Source: Desulforhabdus amnigena (GTDB taxonomy: Bacteria > Desulfobacterota > Syntrophobacteria > Syntrophobacterales > Syntrophobacteraceae). From it: a stretch of 64,000 bases of DNA. The translations under genes and the position numbers were made by a program. The stretch is taken from assembly GCF_027925305.1 (NCBI RefSeq), contig NZ_BSDR01000001.1, positions 337,001 through 401,000 on the forward strand, read 5' to 3'. Of the stretch, positions 36,209 through 44,312 are shown in pieces. The notes under the pieces were generated by a model. That model was given only the letters and a program-made list of their open reading frames with translations, was not told the DNA's origin and did not search any database. Position 1 is the first letter of the stretch, and the number at the start of each line of letters is the position of its first letter.

Positions 36209-36883
36209 TCAGGGCAGGACCTTCACGGGTGTGCCAACGCGTATCACTTTGAAGAGTTCATCCATGCTGCTGTTGTTCAAGGCAATGCAGCCTTCAGTCC
36301 AGTCAAAACGATTTCCTCCACCGTGGATAAAAATGGCTCCCCCCAGTTTTGTGTTGTAAGGGGGAAGAGTCATATTTTCGTTGGCCTTCACAATATTTTT
36401 GTAATCCCCCGGGGAGATAATGCCCATGTTCAGAGCTTCCCAGGCATGTTTAGGGCTCGGGTAGTTGAGGCCGAGAGACTTGTAAAATTTGCTGGAAGCA
36501 TTTTTCTTGCAAATGAAGAACTCTCCTTCCGGAGTCCTTCCGTCTCCCTGAAAGAGCTTGTCGCCTGAAGGGTTCGGCCCAAGCCCTATCTTATAATCTC
36601 TTACGATAACTCCATCATTGAGCACCAGGAGTCTGCGATCTTTCTTCAAAACATAAAGTGATGGGTTCGAGACCGCAGAAAGAGGAAAATTAAAATCTAC
36701 AGCACAGTAAGGCACACCTTCATACTCGGGCCTTGAGGGTTCCGAAGGAGGTAAAACACATTTTGTAATGCTGGGAGGCTTTTGTTCGACTGTAGAACAA
36801 GAAGGTAGAAACAAAATGAGAGTCAAAAAAAGAGACAATGCGACCGCGTTTTTTTCCTTCCAAAGCAATTTAGTACCTTTCAT
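36209..36883 (-). CDS. L,D-transpeptidase (YkuD/YafK-like) lipoprotein
   Basis: 224 residues. Lipobox LFLPSC near residue 29. The catalytic domain shows SLYVLKKDRRLLVLNDG at its start and IFIHGGGNRFDWTEGCIAL with catalytic His and Cys, a form nearer the YafK/DpaA group than the other two here. GAGG is 7 bases before the ATG. Confidence 0.88.
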   Translation of the reverse strand: MKGTKLLWKEKNAVALSLFLTLILFLPSCSTVEQKPPSITKCVLPPSEPSRPEYEGVPYCAVDFNFPLSAVSNPSLYVLKKDRRLLVLNDGVIVRDYKIGLGPNPSGDKLFQGDGRTPEGEFFICKKNASSKFYKSLGLNYPSPKHAWEALNMGIISPGDYKNIVKANENMTLPPYNTKLGGAIFIHGGGNRFDWTEGCIALNNSSMDELFKVIRVGTPVKVLP

Positions 36884-36991
36884 TTTTTTCCCTCATTACA
36901 TGGTCAATCTTGACTTGAACCATCTTGCCTCACACGACACCAACAAAACATTTGTGTTCACTGAAAAATATTGTTTAGCAAAATCCACGCC

Positions 36992-37873
36992 TCATCCTCT
37001 AGAGTTGGAGGTTGTGGACTTTTGAGGTACGGAAGGGGGAGGTTTATTTTTTGTCGTCCCCTTCAGGTCCTTTTGAATATTTTTGAGTGAATCCGTGATC
37101 AAGACGGGAGTACCTTTGTCGGCCCAACGGAAGAGCTCCTCTGCGGAGGAGAGGGGAAGATTGATGCATCCATGGGAGGAATAGCCCCCAACGACATCGC
37201 CGGCGTGGATCCACACGTTTCCATAGACCTTGAGAGCTAAAGGCATGGCTGCCGGGCGTCCGTAAGCATTGGGATAGCTTTGGGAGACGTGACTTGCATC
37301 CTTTTCTTCCACCTTGTAAAGGCCGTTTCTGGTCCATTCCGGCTTCTTGCCGATGCATGTGATGGTATCTCCCACAAGCTTTCCCTTTTCGTACCAGCCG
37401 ATAAAGGGGATATTCTTCACCACGAGGATGAACTTGGGAACATGCCTGACATGTTCAATGCGATCCGGCAACGGAGACCAGTATCTAAATGCGTGAAAAT
37501 CGTTGGGCACTTTCAATGGGCATTTCTTCTTGATATCTTTTGCAATGTAGTAGGATGCCTTGCCGTTGAGACGGGCCAAGATTTCCAGGCAGGTGAGACG
37601 GTCAAGGCGGGGATCCTTTTCCCCCAGGGTCTGAATTTCCTTTTCCGTCATCACCCGTTTTTTCCATTGTCTGCTGAGATTGACCGTTTTGGCTGGGGAT
37701 TTTTGAGAGCTGCCCCGCTTTTGTTCTTGCGCATTTTCAGAATGGGGCCACTCGTAAATCTGATCGAGATTAACCTGCTTGGCTGCGCATCCACAGAACA
37801 TGCTGCAGGCAAAAAATACCCATCCCCACCTCGCCAGAAACGGGAGGCGCCAAATCCGGCATGTCTTACGCAT
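36992..37873 (-). CDS. L,D-transpeptidase (YkuD) lipoprotein
   Basis: 293 residues with lipobox MFCGC and the active-site stretch VWIHAGDVVGGYSSHGCINL. It is a paralog of the 34006-34821 protein (same central EIQ/ELT region, ARLNGKASYYIA and KVPNDFHAFRYW). It lies upstream of the 36209-36883 gene on the same strand, 108 bases away, so they may be cotranscribed. Confidence 0.9.
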   Translation of the reverse strand: MRKTCRIWRLPFLARWGWVFFACSMFCGCAAKQVNLDQIYEWPHSENAQEQKRGSSQKSPAKTVNLSRQWKKRVMTEKEIQTLGEKDPRLDRLTCLEILARLNGKASYYIAKDIKKKCPLKVPNDFHAFRYWSPLPDRIEHVRHVPKFILVVKNIPFIGWYEKGKLVGDTITCIGKKPEWTRNGLYKVEEKDASHVSQSYPNAYGRPAAMPLALKVYGNVWIHAGDVVGGYSSHGCINLPLSSAEELFRWADKGTPVLITDSLKNIQKDLKGTTKNKPPPSVPQKSTTSNSRG

Positions 37874-38272
37874 AAAATCAGGTTTTTTGCATATGAAAAA
37901 ACAAACAGCTCAAAGCCCTTTAGGATATCTTGAAAGCGACACCGCCGGATCTGCCTTTTGAAACAGGCGGACCATGCAGTGGGGCTACCCATAAAAAGTT
38001 GTTCTCCCCAAAACACCCCGTTCACTAAAACAGGATGTTTTTGAATGCTACGCCCTACCAGAGAATTCGGTGAATTTCAACCACTAGATGATTAAACGAT
38101 CGATTTTGTGTGTTATAGATGAGCTGATTTTCACAGCTTTGGGAGTTGAAATGGAATCATCTTTTTTGGTGGGGGCACAAAGTGCCTCTTGTGACGATAA
38201 CCTGACCCCTGGAAAAGCGGCAGAAATCTGGACCCGCTGCCGCATCGATGCAATGGAGAAGAGCGTAAACCC
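37874..38272. other. Divergent intergenic region
   Basis: 399 bases. A 62-codon frame (38088-38276) ends by overlapping the HD gene start, but it lacks a ribosome binding site and is not claimed. It should hold promoters for both flanking genes. Confidence 0.4.
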
Positions 38273-38866
38273 ATGAATGTGAATCGCCTTAAAATGCAAA
38301 TCGAATTCATCGTCGAAATGGACAAGTTGAAGCGCGTTGTGCGTCAAACTCTTTTAGCCGATGCTTCCCGCCAGGAAAATTCGGCCGAACATTCCTGGCA
38401 CATCGCCATAATGGCTTTTCTGTTGCAAGAATATGCAGAAGTGAAGCCGCTCGATATCTTTCGCGTCGTGAAAATGCTCCTGATCCATGACCTGGTTGAA
38501 ATCGATGCGGGAGACACTTACTGCTACGATGTAACGGCCAATCAGAACAAGGCCGAGAGGGAGCAAAAGGCTGCAGATCGCCTTTTCAATATGTTGCCTC
38601 CCGATCAGTCTGAAGAATTGCACGCTCTCTGGAATGAATTCGAATCGGGTGTAACTCCGGAATCCCGTTATGCCGCGGCGCTTGATCGTCTTCAGCCGTT
38701 GCTCAATAACTACATCACGGGTGGAAAAATGTGGCAGAAGCATGGGGTGAAGAAAAGCCAGGTGATTTCAAGGAACCAGCGCATCGAAGCGGGGGCTCCG
38801 GACCTGTGGAAATATGCCCTTGAGCTCATCGATGACGCGGTAGCAGGGAAAATGCTTTCTGAATGA
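38273..38866 (+). CDS. HD-domain phosphohydrolase (YfbR-like)
   Basis: 197 residues: QIEFIVEMDKLKRVVRQTLL is the usual opening of this PF13023-type family; metal ligands are in EHSWH, LLIHDLVEIDAGD. Relatives are 5-prime-deoxynucleotidases or oxetanocin-A-type HD enzymes acting in nucleotide salvage. A Shine-Dalgarno-like AAGAG is about 10 bases before the ATG. Confidence 0.88.
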   Translation: MNVNRLKMQIEFIVEMDKLKRVVRQTLLADASRQENSAEHSWHIAIMAFLLQEYAEVKPLDIFRVVKMLLIHDLVEIDAGDTYCYDVTANQNKAEREQKAADRLFNMLPPDQSEELHALWNEFESGVTPESRYAAALDRLQPLLNNYITGGKMWQKHGVKKSQVISRNQRIEAGAPDLWKYALELIDDAVAGKMLSE

Positions 38867-38880
38867 GGTCCTGAAGCGGC

Positions 38881-39516
38881 TCAAAGTAAGCCTTTTTGCT
38901 TCAGAATAACGATGGACGTGATCTCCGTCTTCTGCAGGTAGACGGTTGTTGTGCTCAAAAGGGAGTGTCCCAGGAGGTCCCGCACCATGGTGAGAGGCAC
39001 TCCCGCTTCAATCATCTCTATGGCACGGGTGTGACGCAGAATATGAGGGTGCGAAAGATGCCTGGGAATGTCCGCCTCTTCTGCTCTCTTATAGAATTCT
39101 CTTCTGAAATTGCCCTGGTCCAGGGCAAAAACATTTCCACGCATACCGGGAAACTCGGAAAGGTATTCAATGACCTGAAGTATGAGATCTTCGGGTACGG
39201 GAATCATTCGCAGGACTTTTTTTATCGATGAAGGCCCTTCGATGGTGACTTTGATCTGGTGCAGGCGGTAATCAATGTCGGTGGAATCATCTATTCTCAA
39301 TATTTCCCCAAGGCGTGCTCCCGTAAAGCGCAGATAGAGATATACCAACCAGTATCTTCCACGCACACGGCGGATATAGCTGTTCGGCGCAGAGTCCTTC
39401 CAGATTTCAAAGGATTGCGTAAGCCTCTGTACCTGAGCCCGATTCAGGTAGTCGACGGGTGAACGGGGACCGGAAACAGAGGGTGGATTTTCATTGCTGA
39501 TGCCCTTTTTGACCAT
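38881..39516 (-). CDS. Tyrosine recombinase-fold protein (possibly TunR-like regulator)
   Basis: 211 residues with a full catalytic set: Arg in TGARLGEIL, HxxR in PHILRHTRAIEM, His in LLGHS and Tyr in TVYLQKTE. It lacks a complete N-terminal core-binding domain. The combination resembles the recombinase part of the TunR tungstate regulators of sulfate reducers, but the usual C-terminal molybdate-binding (TOBE) domain is absent. So it is either a minimal recombinase or a DNA-binding regulator. GGAG is 9 bases before the ATG at 39516. It is divergent from the hsp20 genes. Confidence 0.8.
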   Translation of the reverse strand: MVKKGISNENPPSVSGPRSPVDYLNRAQVQRLTQSFEIWKDSAPNSYIRRVRGRYWLVYLYLRFTGARLGEILRIDDSTDIDYRLHQIKVTIEGPSSIKKVLRMIPVPEDLILQVIEYLSEFPGMRGNVFALDQGNFRREFYKRAEEADIPRHLSHPHILRHTRAIEMIEAGVPLTMVRDLLGHSLLSTTTVYLQKTEITSIVILKQKGLL

Positions 39517-39606
39517 GACTTTCTCTCCCCTTTTTCGCATGCACGCGCGAATCATTTGTTCTTATAGATAGGCATAAAAAAGCCGTTTTTCAATATGAAA
39601 CTTACT

Positions 39607-39632
39607 TACACGAATTTTTTTTTAATCGTGTA
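39607..39632. promoter_or_regulatory. Palindrome at the hsp20 promoter
   Basis: TACACGA-N12-TCGTGTA, with its right end touching the -35 box of the hsp20 promoter and lying between two divergent genes; a plausible operator. Confidence 0.45.
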
Positions 39633-39661
39633 TTGACACCTTTTTCGGCTAATCTTACTTT
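39633..39661 (+). promoter_or_regulatory. Sigma-70 type promoter of the hsp20 operon
   Basis: TTGACA (39633-39638), 17-base spacer, TACTTT (39656-39661), about 63 bases before the first hsp20 ATG. Confidence 0.6.
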
Positions 39662-39723
39662 GAGCTCGAATGAGTGAAATGCCGAAAGATCAAAGACAAT
39701 TAACTGGAAAGGAGGACTTCTCT

Positions 39724-40179
39724 ATGGCTATCGTTCGTTATTACAATCCCTTTGAATTTTCGAATCCATTTCAGGAAATGGCAAGACTGAAAAGAGAAGT
39801 GGACCGACTCTTCTCCGGTTTTATGGGAGAAGGTCCTCAAATGGTAACTTCCGGCGTGTTTCCTCCAGTCAATGTAATGGAAGATGAAAACAACATTTAC
39901 GTCTATGCGGAACTGCCCGGAATTCAACCCGTTGATATCGATATTTCTGTCGTGGGAAAAACGCTCAACCTTCGAGGCGAACGCAAAGCCGACGAAGTGG
40001 AGAATGTAAACTACCATCGCCGTGAACGCAGGTTCGGAAAATTCCACAAAGCCCTTACCCTCTCTCATGATGTGAATGTAGAAGGAGTGGTGGCTGACTT
40101 CAAAGACGGCATTCTCAAAATCATTTTTCCCAAAGCGGAAACGGCTAAACCCAAGAAGATCGAAGTCAAGACGTCATAG
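39724..40179 (+). CDS. Hsp20 small heat-shock protein (first)
   Basis: 151 residues: N-terminal NPFEFSNPFQEMARLKREVD, an alpha-crystallin domain (PPVNVMEDENNIYVYAELPG to GILKIIFPKAE) and a C-terminal tail (AKPKKIEVKTS). It is an ATP-independent holdase. AAAGGAGG is 8 bases before the ATG at 39724. Confidence 0.93.
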   Translation: MAIVRYYNPFEFSNPFQEMARLKREVDRLFSGFMGEGPQMVTSGVFPPVNVMEDENNIYVYAELPGIQPVDIDISVVGKTLNLRGERKADEVENVNYHRRERRFGKFHKALTLSHDVNVEGVVADFKDGILKIIFPKAETAKPKKIEVKTS

Positions 40180-40238
40180 TGAATTGTGACGAAAGGCCTT
40201 CAACGCTTCTCGCAGAATTGAGGACAGGAGGTAGAATC

Positions 40239-40637
40239 ATGGCAGAAAAAGATCTGCAGGTGCAGGAAAAGAAAGAACTTCAGACGGGGGCTGAGAGCAC
40301 CCGCAATGTGCCGGTCTATATTCCCCCGGTGGATATTTATGAATCCGAAAGTGCATTGACTTTGGTGGCCGATATGCCCGGAGTTCCTATCGATGGCGTC
40401 AGCATCGATCTGGACAAAGACAAACTCACCATCAGAGGAACCGTCGGCACGGAAGAGTGTCCCGGTCGACTTCTGTTGCGCGAATACACCGTGGGCGATT
40501 ATTACAGGCAGTTCACTCTTTCAAATGTAATTGATCAGAACAAGATCGAGGCTTCCATGAAAAACGGGGTACTGCGCGTAATCCTTCCCAAGTCGGAAGC
40601 TGCAAGGCCTCGTACAATCACAGTAAAAGCATCATGA
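40239..40637 (+). CDS. Hsp20 small heat-shock protein (second)
   Basis: 132 residues. N-terminal arm short and charged, then an alpha-crystallin domain (PPVDIYESESALTLVADMPG to NGVLRVILPKSE). C-terminal RPRTITVKAS has the I-x-V anchor. AGGAGG is 7 bases before the ATG at 40239, 59 bases after the first hsp20. Paired Hsp20 proteins often co-assemble. Confidence 0.93.
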   Translation: MAEKDLQVQEKKELQTGAESTRNVPVYIPPVDIYESESALTLVADMPGVPIDGVSIDLDKDKLTIRGTVGTEECPGRLLLREYTVGDYYRQFTLSNVIDQNKIEASMKNGVLRVILPKSEAARPRTITVKAS

Positions 40638-41241
40638 TCCCATGAGATGAGTCGATATACCGGAACTCACGGAGAGGAATCGGCAGGGAGAGTCGATCCG
40701 TAGAGGTCCCGGTTAAAAGACACCATGAGTATGGTTGATGCGAGGGGCGCCACCCGTTCCTGACAAAGGAACGGGTGGCGCCTCCCATTGGAATTGGAGG
40801 CATCAGAAAAGAGGCAATTCCACGTTTGCTCCCCGGCAGATTTCCTTTCCAACATAGCTTCCTTATATTTTTTAACATTTCAAACCTTTCTCATTGACGA
40901 CGTGCATTCCGTATGTTTGATAGAAAGAGCTGTCAAATCCGCTTGGATAATCTCGCGGCCGTTTCGTATCTCTCTATTCGACTGCAACTTATTTGGTGTT
41001 ATCGACATCGAAGAGAAAACCCTCTTTCTTTTTTATGAAAACTGGAAGAGCAGGGAAGCCCTGGATGCCCGCTAGGCGAAAAGCCGCATCAAGACTTTTT
41101 TCGAAAAGGCTGATACCCTGTTGCTTAAACCTGTAAAGATCAGTCTCTAGGAGATGCAGAGTAAAAGAGGCTGAAACACACGGCACGCATGAGGGAACCC
41201 GAGAGAAGTTCAGTGTCTCACAAATGCAAGGAGGAATCGAG
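40638..41241. other. Intergenic region with a long hairpin
   Basis: 604 bases between hsp20 and the CHAT gene. No coding frame is supported. The hairpin at 40744-40784 is listed separately. Confidence 0.45.
40744..40784. terminator. Long GC-rich hairpin after the hsp20 pair
   Basis: GGCGCCACCCGTTCC and its complement GGAACGGGTGGCGCC form a 15-bp perfect stem with a 7-base loop, 107 bases after hsp20. It lacks a T tract, so it may be a terminator of another kind, an mRNA end stabiliser or a repeat. Confidence 0.5.
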
Positions 41242-44200
41242 ATGATCCGGGAACAATCCAATTCCAATGTGTCTGGCTTTCGATTATCCGACGACAAGTT
41301 TGAAGAGGTCCTGCTTTCAGGAGATCATGCCGGCATGCTGGAACGCTATTTTGGGGAACAGCAATACGAGGAGCTTCGTGAACTTGCGAGACAGGCCAAT
41401 ACCAGAAGCGTTCGCGGCGGACCTCGAGTACTGATTCTTCCCGGAATAATGGGTTCGAAGCTGGGTCAGCGTGGACTGATCTTTGACGATGTATTATGGA
41501 TCGATCCTGTCGAAATCGTGCTGGGAAGACTGGAATCTCTGGCTTTGGACCATACGCCGACAACATTTGAGGCCGTTGGCGTGATTCTCCTTGCGTACCT
41601 CAAGTTGAAGCTCAGACTGAAGAGTGCGGGCTATGACGCGGATTTTCATCCTTTCGACTGGAGACAGGATATTGCCTTTCTGGGCAGACAGCTGGCCGAC
41701 CGGATAAACCGTGAGAGCGCATCGAGGGTGTATCTGGTCGCTCACAGCATGGGAGGGCTGGTAGCGCGCGCTGCCATGGCACAAAATGTATCTAAAATCA
41801 AACGCTTGATCATGCTTGGAACTCCCAATCATGGATCGTTTGTTCCCGTACAGGCGTTGCGAGGAGTCTATCCCGTTGTGCGCAAGGTGGCCGCAGTGGA
41901 CCTTCGCCATACTCCTGAAGAGCTGGCCTCTGAGGTTTTCAACACCTTTCCCGGACTCTATCAGATGTTGCCATGGAAGACGGTTTTTGATGACATCGAC
42001 CTCTACGATTCGGGGAGTTGGCCGGAAACGGGACCCCGCCCTCGGGCCGACTTGCTCGCGAGTGCTCCCGTAACCCAGCAGATGCTGGCTTCTGCGGATG
42101 ACCGCTTTGTACTCATCGCCGGAGTCAACCAGGAGACCATTACCGGACTCAAACAGGGGAACAGCGATTTTAAATATGAGATGACTCCAAACGGGGATGG
42201 GACGGTTCCTCTTGCCTTCGCTCAGTTGCCGGGTGCAAAAACCTATTACATAGAGGAATCCCACGGCAACTTGCCCAATAACGCCTTGGTGGCCCAGGCC
42301 GTAAAGGACATTCTCTCCACAGGAAGTACTGCGATGCTTTCCGATGAATGGACGCCGGTCCGCCGGGCGGTTCCAAGGTGGGTGGATTCCAGGGAATTGC
42401 AGGTTCCCGTCTTCGAAGGACGACGAGGGGCTGCTGTGAGGGAAAGCGAACTGCGGCATCTCATAGAGGAGTTTGCCGCGCCCGGTGTTGCGGGCCCCGA
42501 GGCACTTCCTCCCAGCGCCGCCAAGCCCTATGGGCAGCCCAGGAGCTACGCTCACGAATTCAATCGACTCGTTGTCGGACGCAGACGTCAGCAGCGCCTG
42601 GACATTCGGCTGGCTCTCGGAAGCATCACCGAGGTGGATTCCGATGCCTATGTGTTGGGGCTTTTCAAAGACGTGGAACCGGCGGGGGCTTCCAAGGCTC
42701 TCGATCGGCGGCTGGATGGCGTGATTTCGGAATTCACGGCGCGGCGCATGCTTTCGGGAAATATCGGTGAGGTCTTTCTGCTACCCACCGGGCGCCATCC
42801 CGTGCGGGCGGATATGATCCTTTTTGCAGGGTTGGGGGCGTTTGACCTTTTTACGGATGAAGTTTTGCAGCTTACAGCGGAAAATATCATTCGTACTTTC
42901 ATTCGGACTCGCATCGACGATTTCGCCACGTTGATTCTGGCGGGAGCATCGGGGATGGGAACGACTCGATCCCTGGAAAACCTGCTCATCGGTTTTTTCA
43001 GGGGACTTCGCGATGCGGATTCGAATCACCGCTTTCGGGGAATCACTTTCTGTGAGATGGACCCGAAACGGTATGATGAAATGAAGCAGGAAATATATCG
43101 TCTATCGAGTACACCGCTTTTTGAGGACATTGAAGTGACCCTCGATGAAGTCACTCTGCCGCCGGCCGTGGAGCCCGAAGAAGGCAGGGGACTTCCTCCA
43201 GGGGGCCGCGATCCCGCTTACCTCGTCGTCCGTCAGGAAGGGGAATCCGACAGCAGTCTCCATTTTCGTGCCGCAGTGTTGACCGCCGGGGCCAAGGCGA
43301 CGGTCATAACGGGAGTCAAGGAAATCAAGAAGAGTGATCTGGACGTTCATTTGCGATTGATCGAAACAGATCGCTTCACGTTCCCAAAACTTTCCGGTTA
43401 TGGGGAACGATTGGCGGAGTTGATCCTCACCCCCGAAGTGGATGCCGTGCTCAGCACCATGAAGGACCACCATTTGGTGCTGGTGCATGACGCTCCAAGT
43501 TCACGCATACCCTGGGAAACATTGCGGGTGAGGGACTGGTTTCCCGCCATGGAGGGGGGACTCAGTCGCCGCTACGCAGCAGAGAACCTATCCGTAGCCA
43601 AATGGCTGGAAAAGCGCAGCTACGGCGAGGTGCTCGACCTGCTTCTGGTGGTCAATCCGACGCAGGATCTGGAAGGAGCCGAGGAGGAAGGAAATCGCAT
43701 CGCCGAGATTTTTGGCGCCAACCCGGGAGTACAGGTCCATCTCCTGAGGGGTGCCGAAGCTACGAAACAAGCTTTGCTCGCCGCATTTACTTCGGGAAAA
43801 TACGATGTCATTCATTATGCGGGGCATGCCTTTTTCGATGCTCTACACCCATCGCGCAGCGGAATCGTTTGCAGCGGTGGCGACCCGCTTCGAGGATCGG
43901 AACTTGCGGGGTTGGGGAACCTTCCCGGCCTGGTCTTTTTCAATGCGTGCGAGGCGGCCCGTATCCGCAAGCGGGGAGATACGAAAGCTCCGGAAATGCA
44001 CAAACGCATCGGGGTGAGCGTCGGTCTGGCCGAAGCATTTTTGCGAGGCGGCGTCGCAAACTATGTGGGAACCTACTGGCCGGTGGGGGACGCTCCAGCT
44101 AAAACCTTTGCAGAGATCTTTTACACCCGGTTGCTCGCTGGAAAATCCATCGGTGAGTCTCTGCTTGAGGGGAGGAAGGCCGTGGCAGAACTCAAATCTG

Positions 44201-44268
44201 TGGATTGGGCCGATTATATCCACTACGGCAGTCAGAACTTCGTACTGAAAAGAGGGGAGTCGGATTGA
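41242..44268 (+). CDS. Alpha/beta hydrolase - M17N-like - CHAT protease fusion protein
   Basis: 1008 residues; AAGGAGG is 7 bases before the ATG at 41242. Part 1 (about 55-360) is an LCAT/lipase-like alpha/beta hydrolase: ILPGIMGSKLG, nucleophile Ser169 in VAHSMGGL, Asp319 in NGDGTVPL and His341 in EESHGNLP. Part 2 (about 450-640) resembles the N-terminal domain of M17 leucyl aminopeptidases (LGLFKDVEPAG, ILFAGLGAFD). Part 3 (about 740-1000) is a CHAT caspase-like domain with His862 in HYAGHAFF and Cys903 in FFNACEAARI. It has no signal peptide. A Rho paralog follows 44 bases later. The job is unknown. Confidence 0.85.
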   Translation: MIREQSNSNVSGFRLSDDKFEEVLLSGDHAGMLERYFGEQQYEELRELARQANTRSVRGGPRVLILPGIMGSKLGQRGLIFDDVLWIDPVEIVLGRLESLALDHTPTTFEAVGVILLAYLKLKLRLKSAGYDADFHPFDWRQDIAFLGRQLADRINRESASRVYLVAHSMGGLVARAAMAQNVSKIKRLIMLGTPNHGSFVPVQALRGVYPVVRKVAAVDLRHTPEELASEVFNTFPGLYQMLPWKTVFDDIDLYDSGSWPETGPRPRADLLASAPVTQQMLASADDRFVLIAGVNQETITGLKQGNSDFKYEMTPNGDGTVPLAFAQLPGAKTYYIEESHGNLPNNALVAQAVKDILSTGSTAMLSDEWTPVRRAVPRWVDSRELQVPVFEGRRGAAVRESELRHLIEEFAAPGVAGPEALPPSAAKPYGQPRSYAHEFNRLVVGRRRQQRLDIRLALGSITEVDSDAYVLGLFKDVEPAGASKALDRRLDGVISEFTARRMLSGNIGEVFLLPTGRHPVRADMILFAGLGAFDLFTDEVLQLTAENIIRTFIRTRIDDFATLILAGASGMGTTRSLENLLIGFFRGLRDADSNHRFRGITFCEMDPKRYDEMKQEIYRLSSTPLFEDIEVTLDEVTLPPAVEPEEGRGLPPGGRDPAYLVVRQEGESDSSLHFRAAVLTAGAKATVITGVKEIKKSDLDVHLRLIETDRFTFPKLSGYGERLAELILTPEVDAVLSTMKDHHLVLVHDAPSSRIPWETLRVRDWFPAMEGGLSRRYAAENLSVAKWLEKRSYGEVLDLLLVVNPTQDLEGAEEEGNRIAEIFGANPGVQVHLLRGAEATKQALLAAFTSGKYDVIHYAGHAFFDALHPSRSGIVCSGGDPLRGSELAGLGNLPGLVFFNACEAARIRKRGDTKAPEMHKRIGVSVGLAEAFLRGGVANYVGTYWPVGDAPAKTFAEIFYTRLLAGKSIGESLLEGRKAVAELKSVDWADYIHYGSQNFVLKRGESD

Positions 44269-44312
44269 CCGATTTCCATATCTTGCAAACAAGGGAAAGG
44301 AACTCAATCAGA

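Noticed and set aside
38088-38276. A 62-codon frame overlapping the HD gene start by 4 bases
   Set aside because: The overlap is suggestive of coupling, but there is no ribosome binding site and no family; left out.
38881-39516. A mobile-element integrase with an island
   Set aside because: No tRNA, att repeat or other mobile gene is beside it, and its short form is closer to recombinase-fold regulators; kept only as a tentative call.
41494-42555. A 353-codon minus-strand frame within the CHAT/lipase gene
   Set aside because: Antisense shadow of the hydrolase domain, no start signal.
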